DNA from: Dyadobacter sp. CY261
GTDB lineage: Bacteria > Bacteroidota > Bacteroidia > Cytophagales > Spirosomataceae
Length of the DNA: 64,000 nucleotides
Reading direction: 5' to 3'
NCBI RefSeq assembly: GCF_021440085.1
Contig: NZ_JAKCPW010000002.1
Location: 248,001-312,000, forward strand
The notes under the pieces were generated by a model. The model was given only the letters and a program-made list of their open reading frames with translations. It searched no databases and was not told where the DNA came from. The position numbers were made by a program, and so were the translations under genes. Of this stretch, positions 50,973 to 59,196 are shown in pieces (position 1 is the stretch's first letter; each line of letters starts with the position of its first letter).

Positions 50973-52160
50973 CTAGCTCAACGCCCCGAGCGCGCCTACA
51001 AACGCCTTCATCTCATCCATCGTACCGATGCTTACGCGGCACCAGGGTTTGTTCTGGATGTCGAAAGAGCGGACGGCGATGCCTTTGGCGGTCATTTTGG
51101 TGAGCAGCTCCTTGCCCGGAATGCTGATCGGGAAGAGCACGAAGTTAGTGTATGACGGGATGTATTTGTAACCCATTTTATCGAGGTTCTCGTACAGGTA
51201 GGTTTTCGCTTCGTGGTTCAGTTTGCGGGTGGTGCCCTGGAAATCCTTGTCGTCGAGGCTGGCGGATGCTGCGAAGATCGACGTGTAGGAAATGCCCATT
51301 CCGCCGCGGGTGATTTTGTTGATCGTTGCGAGGTATTCTGGCTGCGCTGCAATGTAGCCCACGCGGATACCGGCCATACCCATGATTTTAGAGAATGTGC
51401 GGGCGATGATCACGTTTTTCTTTTGAGCCAAAAGCGAAACCATACTTTGCGTATCCGCACCTACTGCCAGTTCGATATAGGCTTCATCTACAAATACAGG
51501 CACTTTTTCCGACACGCGTGAGCAGAAATCGAGCAGATCCTGACCTTTGGTAATAGCGCCGGTCGGGTTGTTGGGGTTACAAACGTAAACGAGCTTGGTG
51601 TCCTTGTCGATCGCCGCTTCCATTGCTTTCAAATCGTGCGACCAGTCAGCTGTACATGGAACGGGCTTCCAGGTTGCACCTACCGATTTTGCAACGCTTA
51701 CGAGCGACATGTAGCAAGGGTCGGCCGAAACGATATTTCCGCCTTTCATGAAGGTTACCAATGCCACTTTTTCGAGCAGGTCGGAAGAACCCGGGCCCAT
51801 CATGATGTGGTCGGCAGTGACGCCTTCTTTCTTGGCTATTTTGTCAATAAGATCATACATTTCCTTCCATGCGTAACGGTTACCGTTTTTCACGGACTCC
51901 GCAACGGCCTTTTGTGCCGACATTGGCGGGCCGTATGGGTTTTCGTTCGCACTTAATTTGGCAATGATTTTGGGCGCCTTGAAGTCGTTTGGCAAGAAAT
52001 TCTCTCTTACCATTGGGCTGCGGAAAATGCGGTTCTCGGGATCCAGTGACAATGGGGTATTCTCGAATGCGCCAGCGGTAAGGTGTGGGGCTACGGCGAT
52101 ACCACCCAATGCCATTAAACCGGATTTTAGAAGGTTCCGACGGTCAATTTTTTGGTTCAT
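50973..52160 (-). CDS. Tat-exported HisC-like aminotransferase
   Basis: A class I/II PLP-dependent aminotransferase of about 395 residues similar to histidinol-phosphate aminotransferase, but with a twin-arginine signal (IDRRNLLKSGLMALGGIAVAP, arginines 7-8). The fold-type I residues are intact: SANENPYGPP, CNPNNPTG, DEAY (D225), and the PLP lysine in RTFSKIMGMAGIRVGY (K258, R266). Tat export would fit a protein that folds with its cofactor in the cytoplasm. It is the last gene of the susC-susD-lipoprotein operon, not of a histidine operon. A periplasmic role on an imported amino compound is an inference. Confidence 0.88.
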   Translation of the reverse strand: MNQKIDRRNLLKSGLMALGGIAVAPHLTAGAFENTPLSLDPENRIFRSPMVRENFLPNDFKAPKIIAKLSANENPYGPPMSAQKAVAESVKNGNRYAWKEMYDLIDKIAKKEGVTADHIMMGPGSSDLLEKVALVTFMKGGNIVSADPCYMSLVSVAKSVGATWKPVPCTADWSHDLKAMEAAIDKDTKLVYVCNPNNPTGAITKGQDLLDFCSRVSEKVPVFVDEAYIELAVGADTQSMVSLLAQKKNVIIARTFSKIMGMAGIRVGYIAAQPEYLATINKITRGGMGISYTSIFAASASLDDKDFQGTTRKLNHEAKTYLYENLDKMGYKYIPSYTNFVLFPISIPGKELLTKMTAKGIAVRSFDIQNKPWCRVSIGTMDEMKAFVGALGALS

Positions 52161-52265
52161 TGTTCAATTGTTTAAGTACGTGACGATTAATATTAGGAGT
52201 AAAACTCTTCATTCAATTTACAAATAAACAAGCCAACTACGAAGCACAGTCGGCTTGTTTTTCAA

Positions 52266-52748
52266 TTAGTTAGCTTGTACTTGCGAGAATCGCGTGAATG
52301 CAATCCCCTTATGGCTGCCCGACCATGAGATCTTCGTGATGCTGCCTGCCTTGGGTGCGGTAACACCCAGGTCGGCCCAGGTTTTTTCGAGCTTTACCAC
52401 TCCCTGCGCATCCGAGGTAACCTCGCCGAGAACGGCACCGGTACGCAAGGTGATTTTGATAGATAAATTCGGTACAGGGATTGAGTCGATGCCTTTGGTA
52501 TGATCCAGAATGTTGGTCTTGTCGAGTTCCAGGAGCCTTGCGGAAAGCGTCAGTTTGTCGGCGGTTGCGGAATAAGCTACTGTCGGTTCGCTGGCAATGG
52601 GAGCTCCGAAGGGCGCGCCTACAATGTCGACCAGTACAGGTGCCACGTCCCTATCGAGGAACGGGTCTTCTTCTTTGCACGATACGAACCCGAATGTCAA
52701 CGCCAGCAATACAACAGCGGAAGGGAAAAGCGATTTGATATTTTTCAT
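52266..52748 (-). CDS. Small lipoprotein of the SusCD operon
   Basis: A lipoprotein of about 160 residues (lipobox FVSC, cysteine 24). The mature part looks like one immunoglobulin-like beta-sandwich: NLSIKITLRTGAVLGEVTSDAQGVVKLEKTW suggests a carboxypeptidase-regulatory-like fold. It lies 33 bp after susD and 105 bp before the aminotransferase. It may be an accessory surface lipoprotein of the uptake complex. No specific function can be named. Confidence 0.8.
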   Translation of the reverse strand: MKNIKSLFPSAVVLLALTFGFVSCKEEDPFLDRDVAPVLVDIVGAPFGAPIASEPTVAYSATADKLTLSARLLELDKTNILDHTKGIDSIPVPNLSIKITLRTGAVLGEVTSDAQGVVKLEKTWADLGVTAPKAGSITKISWSGSHKGIAFTRFSQVQAN

Positions 52749-52781
52749 ATTCTTCGAAGTCTTTGAATTGGGAATAAACCG

Positions 52782-54260
52782 TTATTTCTCAGCCCACCAC
52801 AGTTTGGTTTTCATATCGTCGGCACCGCCGTTGAGCTTCGCGCCATCGTCGACGGACTTTGCATTCAGCGAGTATTCGGAGGCGGGATAGTTAAAACGGG
52901 TAGGAAGGACTCCGCCATTGTTCAGCACCGCACGCGGATCCGCTGCCGGGAATACCGGGAAGCCGGTTCTGCGCCATTCGATCCAGGCTTCCACGCCTTG
53001 TCCGAAGAGCGAGATCCATTTTTGTTCGAGGACTTTTTCCTTGCTTACCGGGCCGGCTTTGGCCATGTAGCCGGTTGGCGGCGTGAGGCCGTACTGGGCG
53101 AATGACGCGGTAATGCCGTCCTCAAAATATTTTTTTGCATCGCCGGTAATATCGCCGTCAACAGCAGCCTCGGCGAGGATGAAGTTCAGGTCTGCGAAAG
53201 TCATGATCACTTCCGGAGCAGCTGCATCCGTGAAAGCCTTGCCGATGGTCGAGCTGGTGGCGAGGTAGCCGGTAGCGATAGCGTCGGGAAGGCCGTTGGC
53301 GTGGCCCTCGTACAAGCCGTCTTTGTTAGGATTAGCATACACGGTAATACGGGTGTCACCCAACGCATTCATCTTGTCTGCCAGCGTTTTGCTGATGTTC
53401 CAGTCGGTACGGCCACCCTGGATCAGGATCTGGTTCCACTCGTTGTTGCTGGGGAGCACGGTGGTGCATTTCAGCGAGGCATTGTCGGCATTGCTGGTAA
53501 AAATCGGGAATTTGGTGGCGTCACCGAGGATTTCCGCAAATATCGCTTTCGACTCTGCAGGTTTTTTAGCAGCCTGGCGGTTAGCAAGGCGCAGACGCAG
53601 CGAGTTTGCGAATTTCTTCCATTTGAGAATATTCCCCTCGTACAAAATGTCCCCCGCGATGGCTGGTCCGCCTACTGTCAGTTTCTCGTTGGCCGTTTTC
53701 AGATCGTTCAGCAAGCCGGCATAAATGGTTTCCATCGAATCGTATTTCGGCGTATAAACCGGCTCGCCCGCGGTGCCTTTGATGGCGTCGGTGTAAGGGA
53801 TCGACCCGTACATATCGGTGAGCAGTGAGAATACCCAGGTGCGCATCACTAGTGCGACACCTTCATAGTTAGCGTTAGGTGAAGTTGATTCCGCATTGGT
53901 CTGGTTAATGATCCGCTGGAAGTTCAGGAGGCCGTCGTTGAAAAAACCTTTCCAGTTGTTCGACAGCAGGGCAGGAGACACGGTATAGTCATCGCCTTCA
54001 TTGCTGTAAATATTGCGCGTCAAATGCTGTACGTAGAGCTCGGCCGCATCGATATTGATGCGCTCGAAGCGTTCGCGGTGGCCCCAGTAGCGGTCTACCG
54101 ATGTTTCGATGCCGGTAGGGAGCAGATATTGCGGTCCGATAGCGGTAGGGCTGTTCGGGCTCACGTTCATGCTGTCAAAATCCTTGGTACAGCTGGTGAT
54201 GCTCAATGCGCCTGCCAGGGCTGTCATCCAAACGGTTTTATGAGTCAATATGCTTTTCAT
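52782..54260 (-). CDS. SusD/RagB-like nutrient-binding lipoprotein
   Basis: A SusD-family outer-membrane lipoprotein of about 492 residues, with a lipobox ending at cysteine 24 (LSITSC). It belongs to the SusD-like 2 type, with NVSPNSPTAIGPQYLLPTGI near the start, TPKYDSMETIYAGLLNDLKTAN in the helical region, and WISLFGQGVEAWIEWRRTGFP toward the end. It forms the lid of the TonB-dependent SusC pore and captures the ligand. This sub-type is often found with peptide or amino-compound uptake, but the ligand cannot be read from the sequence. It lies 39 bp downstream of susC. Confidence 0.93.
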   Translation of the reverse strand: MKSILTHKTVWMTALAGALSITSCTKDFDSMNVSPNSPTAIGPQYLLPTGIETSVDRYWGHRERFERINIDAAELYVQHLTRNIYSNEGDDYTVSPALLSNNWKGFFNDGLLNFQRIINQTNAESTSPNANYEGVALVMRTWVFSLLTDMYGSIPYTDAIKGTAGEPVYTPKYDSMETIYAGLLNDLKTANEKLTVGGPAIAGDILYEGNILKWKKFANSLRLRLANRQAAKKPAESKAIFAEILGDATKFPIFTSNADNASLKCTTVLPSNNEWNQILIQGGRTDWNISKTLADKMNALGDTRITVYANPNKDGLYEGHANGLPDAIATGYLATSSTIGKAFTDAAAPEVIMTFADLNFILAEAAVDGDITGDAKKYFEDGITASFAQYGLTPPTGYMAKAGPVSKEKVLEQKWISLFGQGVEAWIEWRRTGFPVFPAADPRAVLNNGGVLPTRFNYPASEYSLNAKSVDDGAKLNGGADDMKTKLWWAEK

Positions 54261-54299
54261 CTCGTAATGCTTTTTAGGTCTTCAAATAATTGGACTGGA

Positions 54300-57200
54300 T
54301 CAGAATGACAGTGCGAGGTTTGCACCAATACTGCGGGAACTTGGCAGCTCACCATAACCGAATCCTTGCTGGTTGCCGCCTTTTGCGTCGATCTCAGGAT
54401 CGATGTGAGGCGTGTTTTTGAAGATCATCCAGACGTTCCGACCTACGAGCGAGATCTTGGCGGACTGGATTTTTACCTTTTTCAAAAGTGATGGGCTGAA
54501 AGTGTAGCCAAGCGACAGTTCGCGCAGTTTCACGTAACTCGCATCGAAAATCGCCGACTCGTGGTAGTTACGCGGGTTGCTGTATCCGTAAAGCTGGTTG
54601 GCAGTTACAATAATGTCGTTGGGGACATAAGATTTCGAACCATCCGCAGCTGTTACTTCACGCACACCCTGACCGATCACGCCTTCTTCGCGGCCTAATG
54701 CGGTTTCGGCATACTGGCCTGTCCAGCGAGCCGTTCCCGTACCTTCATCATAAATGTCGCCACCCATACGAACGTCAACCAATGCGCTCAATGACCAGCC
54801 TTTGTAGTTGAATGTATTCAGCATACCGCCGATCCAGTCGGGCTGGATGTTACCCAGGTTCTGCCCGGCCGCCGTAAGCGGAAGGCCGTTTGAGCCGTAA
54901 ACCACCTGTCCATTGTTTTTCTGGAAACCAACGCCGTAGAATGTGCCGTAAGGATGTCCCACGCGTGCTTCGGACGACATACCGCGCTGTGTTGCAAGGG
55001 TATAGGTTGTCAAACCTTCGGCGAGCTCAACTACTTTGTTGCGGTTGCGGGCCCAGTTCAACGAAACATCCCAGCTGAAACCGCCCGGCAGTTTCACAGG
55101 CGTTCCCGAGATCGATATTTCGACTCCTTTATTGGTGATCTTTCCGGCATTGAGGATACGGGTATTGTAGCCGCTCGCTTTCGAGATTTCCACGCCGAGG
55201 ATCTGGTCTTTGGTAGTTTGCTCGTAGTAAGTCACATCCAGGCCGATCTTGCCTTTCAGGAAGCGAAGGTCGGCGCCGAGTTCGAGGCCGGTAGTGATCT
55301 CCGGTTTCAGGCCGCTGTTCGCGATTTCGATGTTTTCGGAAAACTTAGGCACTGCCCCATTCCATGAGCCTTTCGCGAGATAGGTTTGGGCCAATTGATA
55401 AGGCGTGGCGTCGTTACCAACCTGCGCATAGCTGGCGCGTACTTTACCGAATGTGAACACATTGCTTTTGACATCGAACAACTCCGTTAAAACCGCGCTC
55501 AATGAAGCAGATGGGTAGAAGTAAGAGCGTGCATTGGCAGGCAGCGTGCTCGACCAGTCGTTACGGGCAGTCAGGTCGAGGAACAATGCGTCTTTCCACG
55601 AGAAATTAGCCGTTCCGAACACACTCTGCGTTTCCGATTTTTTGATCTCACTTTCAATCGTATTCTGGCTCGGAACCGAGTTGCCGGCATTGTAAAGGCC
55701 ATCCACCACGAGTTCACCTACATAAAAATAGTTTCTTTTGTAATAATTGGTCCGTTTGATACCACCTACCTGCACGTTCAATCCAAGATCAGTGGAGAGA
55801 TTCTTGTTGTAGGTCAGCATGAAATCCGAGTTTGTTTCCTGGCTTCGGAGCACTTCTTCCGAGTAACGTCCCGGTGTACGTACGCCATTACGGACGCGGA
55901 GGAAGTTTGAAACGTTGATGCGTGTATCGGACCAGTAATCGGTACCGCTGCGGAGCATCAGGCTCAGTGAAGGCAGGATTTTGTAGTTCAATGCAATGTT
56001 TCCCAACAACCTGTCTTTCTCGTTGCTCTGCGGAAGCCGTTTCTGGGAAAAGTAAGGGTTGGTAAAGAATGTGTGCTGCCAGTTAGGCGGATCGGTGTCG
56101 TTACCGCGCTGGTTGTGCACATCGATATAGCTTTCGTAATCGCGCAGCTGTTCCCAGGAAACGTGGCGGTGCGACCAGATGAATTCCTGTCCACTGCCGT
56201 AGCTCTTGTTATCCGAACCGGATTTGATATACTCACCTGAAAGTGTAATGCTCAGGTTTTTAGTCAGGTTATAGCCGGAGTTGATTCGGAAGTTGTTTCT
56301 GTGAAAATCATTGTAATACATGATGCCGGTCTGGTCAACACGGCTCAGGCCGAGGCGGAAATAGCCTTTGTCGTTGCCACCATTCAGCGCAATGCTGTTA
56401 GTGGTCGTGCGGCCGGTGTTCCAATATTCTTCCCAGTTGTTGGGCTGAGGAGTCAGTGGTGCAACATCGTCACCAGTCCACCACTGTCTCACCAGACGCC
56501 CGTCCATTGGAGCTCCCCAGCTTTCATCTGTACCTTCTGATCCTGCGAGAGGATATCTTGCGTCATAAACGGCGCGGTATTGCGCAATTTCCTTTGGATC
56601 GGTGATGTTGCCGCTCCATCCGTCATTATACCAGGTGCGGTAACCATTACCACCTCCATAAGTGTTCTGAAAGTCGGGTTTGATCCAGGGGCGCTCGAAA
56701 GTGATGTTGGAATTGATATCCACACCGAGCCCTTTAGTGCCCTGGCCGTTTTTAGTAGTAATCAAAATAACACCGTTGGCAGCGCGCGAGCCGTACAATG
56801 CCGCAGCATTAGGCCCTTTCAGTACCGACATTTCCTTGATATTGTCGGGGTTGATCTCTGAAATGCCGCCACCCCATGTTTTATTGGCTGTTTGCTCCAT
56901 AGGCACGCCATCGATCACGATCAATGGCTGGTTGTTACCAGAAACCGACGAAGACCCACGGATCTGGATTGTAGAACCGCTGCCCGGCCCACCGTTCGAT
57001 TGCACGCGGACCCCGGCAATTTTTCCTGAAAGGGCATTCGCCACGTTCGTTGAACGCGACTCCGTCAATGCGCTTCCTTTTACTTCCTGTACTGTATATC
57101 CCAACGCCTTTTTCTCACGCTCGATACCGAATGCGGTTACCACCACCTCGGCAAGCTGTCGCGTGTCGGCGTCTAGCTTGATGTCGAATTTAGTTTGGTT

Positions 57201-57455
57201 CCCAATCGGCATCTCTTTGATCAGGAAACCCACATATGAGATGACGAGCACGCCATCATCTGGAACCGAAAAGCTGAAATTGCCCTCAGCATCGGCATTT
57301 GTACCCACATTGGTGCCTTTGTAAATGATTGACGCGCCTGCAAGTCCGAGACCATCTTCGGCTGCCGTAACCTTTCCGGTCAGTTGACGCACTTGAGCGT
57401 AAGCGACCGGAGAACACAGACAAACCCATATAAATAAGAGTAGAACTTTACGCAT
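54300..57455 (-). CDS. SusC/RagA-type TonB-linked outer-membrane transporter
   Basis: A protein of about 1051 residues. After the signal peptide (to VAYAQ) is a carboxypeptidase-regulatory-like domain (TGKVTAAEDGLGLAGASI..., about 24-100). A TonB-box-like and plug domain follows, with VVTAFGIEREKKALGYTVQEV and IQIRGSSSVSGNNQPLIVIDG. A 22-strand beta-barrel ends in ANLALSF. It imports the ligand captured by SusD using TonB energy. It is first in an operon with susD, a lipoprotein and the exported aminotransferase. It is preceded by an unusually long structured leader with its own promoter. Confidence 0.95.
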   Translation of the reverse strand: MRKVLLLFIWVCLCSPVAYAQVRQLTGKVTAAEDGLGLAGASIIYKGTNVGTNADAEGNFSFSVPDDGVLVISYVGFLIKEMPIGNQTKFDIKLDADTRQLAEVVVTAFGIEREKKALGYTVQEVKGSALTESRSTNVANALSGKIAGVRVQSNGGPGSGSTIQIRGSSSVSGNNQPLIVIDGVPMEQTANKTWGGGISEINPDNIKEMSVLKGPNAAALYGSRAANGVILITTKNGQGTKGLGVDINSNITFERPWIKPDFQNTYGGGNGYRTWYNDGWSGNITDPKEIAQYRAVYDARYPLAGSEGTDESWGAPMDGRLVRQWWTGDDVAPLTPQPNNWEEYWNTGRTTTNSIALNGGNDKGYFRLGLSRVDQTGIMYYNDFHRNNFRINSGYNLTKNLSITLSGEYIKSGSDNKSYGSGQEFIWSHRHVSWEQLRDYESYIDVHNQRGNDTDPPNWQHTFFTNPYFSQKRLPQSNEKDRLLGNIALNYKILPSLSLMLRSGTDYWSDTRINVSNFLRVRNGVRTPGRYSEEVLRSQETNSDFMLTYNKNLSTDLGLNVQVGGIKRTNYYKRNYFYVGELVVDGLYNAGNSVPSQNTIESEIKKSETQSVFGTANFSWKDALFLDLTARNDWSSTLPANARSYFYPSASLSAVLTELFDVKSNVFTFGKVRASYAQVGNDATPYQLAQTYLAKGSWNGAVPKFSENIEIANSGLKPEITTGLELGADLRFLKGKIGLDVTYYEQTTKDQILGVEISKASGYNTRILNAGKITNKGVEISISGTPVKLPGGFSWDVSLNWARNRNKVVELAEGLTTYTLATQRGMSSEARVGHPYGTFYGVGFQKNNGQVVYGSNGLPLTAAGQNLGNIQPDWIGGMLNTFNYKGWSLSALVDVRMGGDIYDEGTGTARWTGQYAETALGREEGVIGQGVREVTAADGSKSYVPNDIIVTANQLYGYSNPRNYHESAIFDASYVKLRELSLGYTFSPSLLKKVKIQSAKISLVGRNVWMIFKNTPHIDPEIDAKGGNQQGFGYGELPSSRSIGANLALSF

Positions 57456-57910
57456 GGGGAATCAGGGTTAAATTGTTAGGTATTTGGTGATGTAGTATCG
57501 GGAGGGGAGGAAAAAAAGTTATGGCTGTGTGGAGTCCACACTGCCGTGCGCCGCACACACTTTCGCGTGGACAGAACAACACAGCCATAAGCTTGCAACA
57601 CTGCTTTTCCGGAAAGCAATACCCTCTTTAATCGAGGACAAACAGGGCAATAATTTCAGTGAGGCCATAGAAAAGCCTTACGGAGACAAGCGTTGTTTGT
57701 CCACGGGGTCAAGAAACCTGTATTAAAAAAATTATATTGTGTTGGAGCGTAACCTACCCGGCAACCATGTTGCGGCTCGTCCGGATTTCAGTAAGTCCCT
57801 CTCAACACGTTCAGATATATTCATGTGCGGCTGGAATATATCCTCGGTTTAGAAGTTCTGTCATTCGTTTAATGACTTTTCAAATATACTGACAATGTCA
57901 AATAATGCAA
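57456..57910 (-). promoter_or_regulatory. susC promoter and structured 5' leader
   Basis: A near-ideal Bacteroidota promoter (TTG at 57908-57910, 19 nt, TATATTTG at 57881-57888) would start transcription near 57875, giving a 5' untranslated region of about 420 nt. In transcript order it holds: a GTCATT/AATGAC hairpin (57876-57860); a perfect 9-bp stem GATATATTC/GAATATATC (57842-57814); a 70-nt element closed by GTGTTG/CAACAC and GAG/CTC (57808-57739) with an inner GCAAC-ATG-GTTGC hairpin; smaller hairpins near 57690 and 57610; and a terminator-like stem before susC. I see no coding frame worth calling. The element has some wording in common with cobalamin and S-box riboswitches but does not fit either. 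Confidence 0.65.
57511..57590 (-). terminator. Terminator-like stem in the susC leader
   Basis: Read on the minus strand, a 12-bp perfect stem (57590-57579 with 57530-57519, TTATGGCTGTGT and its complement) encloses a GTCCAC/GTGGAC inner stem. It is followed two bases later by seven T (57517-57511). It ends about 55 nt before the susC ATG, in an attenuator position. Confidence 0.75.
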
Positions 57911-58239
57911 GAGATAAAATTTAAAAATTGAAGTTTTTTGCAATATAAATTGGTTGTCTGGGAAGGAGGCCTGATATTATTGTAATAATTTTATAAATAA
58001 TTTTACTAATCTGATTTTTGGAGCTACCCATCGGTTTTATAGATTGATACTTGCACTTTACTGGTGTAATTGGCTAAAATATAGGTATTTACCAATTGTA
58101 GATCCTAGTGAAATTGTAACATTAGGTTACTAAGACAGTTTGCGTCCGTTTGCACGCTTGCAGATCAGATATAATAAAAAAGAGCACCCTGTCGTCAGGG
58201 TGCTCTTTTTTATTATATTGAAATAGTTATATTTTTAAA
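57911..58239. other. A/T-rich intergenic stretch upstream of susC
   Basis: There is no gene in this 329-bp stretch. It holds the strong terminator at 58171-58216 and otherwise A/T-rich sequence that may bind regulators of the susC promoter. I see no clear operator. Confidence 0.6.
58171..58216. terminator. Strong terminator downstream of aguB
   Basis: A perfect 21-bp inverted repeat (58171-58191 with 58196-58216), including AGAGCACCCTG-TCGT-CAGGGTGCTCT and flanking A and T runs. It lies 23 bp beyond the aguB stop codon. Confidence 0.95.
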
Positions 58240-59154
58240 TTAAGATTGATCGATAAACCGCTTTAAAATAGGCCGGTAAGAATCAACTCGGCGGTCGCGC
58301 AAGAATGGCCAGGTAGTGCGGTAATGATCAAGTTTCGCAAGATCCAGCTCTTCTACATGTGTCACTTCCTCGTCATGCGGAGCCAGGTAAAGTAGCCTGC
58401 CTTGTGGGTTTGCGATGAACGATCCTCCCCAGAACTGCTGGTCGGCTTCACGGCCCACGCGGTTGACAGACACTACATACACGCCATTTGCCACAGCATG
58501 TCCACGCTGCACGGTTTGCCACGCGCCATATTGCTCGTCGTTAATGATCGGATCTTGCTCATTGGTATCCCAACCGATGGCGGTAGGATAGAAAAGGATT
58601 TCTGCACCCATGAGGCTGGTAATGCGGGCAGCTTCCGGATACCACTGGTCCCAGCAGATCAAGACGCCGATCTTGGCAAATTTGGTATTGAAGATCCGGT
58701 AGCCGTCGGTATCCTGCTCGCCTACGGAAGCGTCGCCCGGCGAAGCGTCGCCCGGAGTGAAGTAGAACTTCTCGTAATAACCCGGATCATCGGGAATATG
58801 CATTTTTCGGTACTTGCCCAGGTAAGTGCCATCGGCATCGAGCACGGCGGTGGTATTGTGGTACAACCCGGGCGCGCGTTTCTCGAACAAAGAGGCGATG
58901 ATTACCACGCCCAACTCGTTCGCTAATGCACCCAGCGCATCGGTAGATGGGCCAGGAATAGCCTCAGCGAGGCTGAAATTGCCGTGATCCTCGACATCGC
59001 AGAAATACAGCGATTTAAAAAGCTCTTGCAGACAAATGATATTCGCGCCTTGGTGCGCGGCTTCGCGGATTTTTTCGGTTGCCTTCTGAAAGTTAGCATC
59101 AACGTCCGAAGTGCAGCTCATCTGCACCAGACCAATGTTTACTTTTTTTGCCAT
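58240..59154 (-). CDS. aguB: N-carbamoylputrescine amidase
   Basis: A carbon-nitrogen hydrolase of about 304 residues. It converts N-carbamoylputrescine to putrescine, CO2 and ammonia, the step after AguA. The nitrilase-family triad is E44 (CLQELF), K117 (YRKMHIPD) and C167 (LICWDQWYPE). DDPGYYEKFYFTPGD is specific to the AguB branch. A 5-residue repeat (PGDASPGDAS, residues 134-143) comes from a 15-bp tandem duplication and lengthens the loop before the cysteine strand. The gene is separated from aguA by about 10 kb carrying the SusCD operon and other genes. It is followed by a very strong terminator. Confidence 0.93.
   Translation of the reverse strand: MAKKVNIGLVQMSCTSDVDANFQKATEKIREAAHQGANIICLQELFKSLYFCDVEDHGNFSLAEAIPGPSTDALGALANELGVVIIASLFEKRAPGLYHNTTAVLDADGTYLGKYRKMHIPDDPGYYEKFYFTPGDASPGDASVGEQDTDGYRIFNTKFAKIGVLICWDQWYPEAARITSLMGAEILFYPTAIGWDTNEQDPIINDEQYGAWQTVQRGHAVANGVYVVSVNRVGREADQQFWGGSFIANPQGRLLYLAPHDEEVTHVEELDLAKLDHYRTTWPFLRDRRVDSYRPILKRFIDQS
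58727..58756. repeat. 15-bp tandem duplication inside aguB
   Basis: GAAGCGTCGCCCGG followed by C (58727-58741) is repeated as GAAGCGTCGCCCGG followed by A (58742-58756). It keeps the frame and adds five residues. Confidence 0.9.
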
Positions 59155-59196
59155 TTGGGATGTTTGTGTGGATGAATAATGGTCGGGAATGCAACA

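Noticed and set aside
50973..52160. A histidine biosynthesis gene hisC
   Set aside because: The twin-arginine signal and the susCD operon context argue against the cytoplasmic histidine pathway.
57529..57726. A 65-codon plus-strand ORF upstream of susC
   Set aside because: It lies antisense to the structured susC leader and overlaps the terminator stem. Composition and context favour chance.
57739..57808. Cobalamin or SAM-I riboswitch upstream of susC
   Set aside because: Only fragments of either consensus are present. The B12 box and the GGTGCTAATTCC segment are missing, so no class was assigned.
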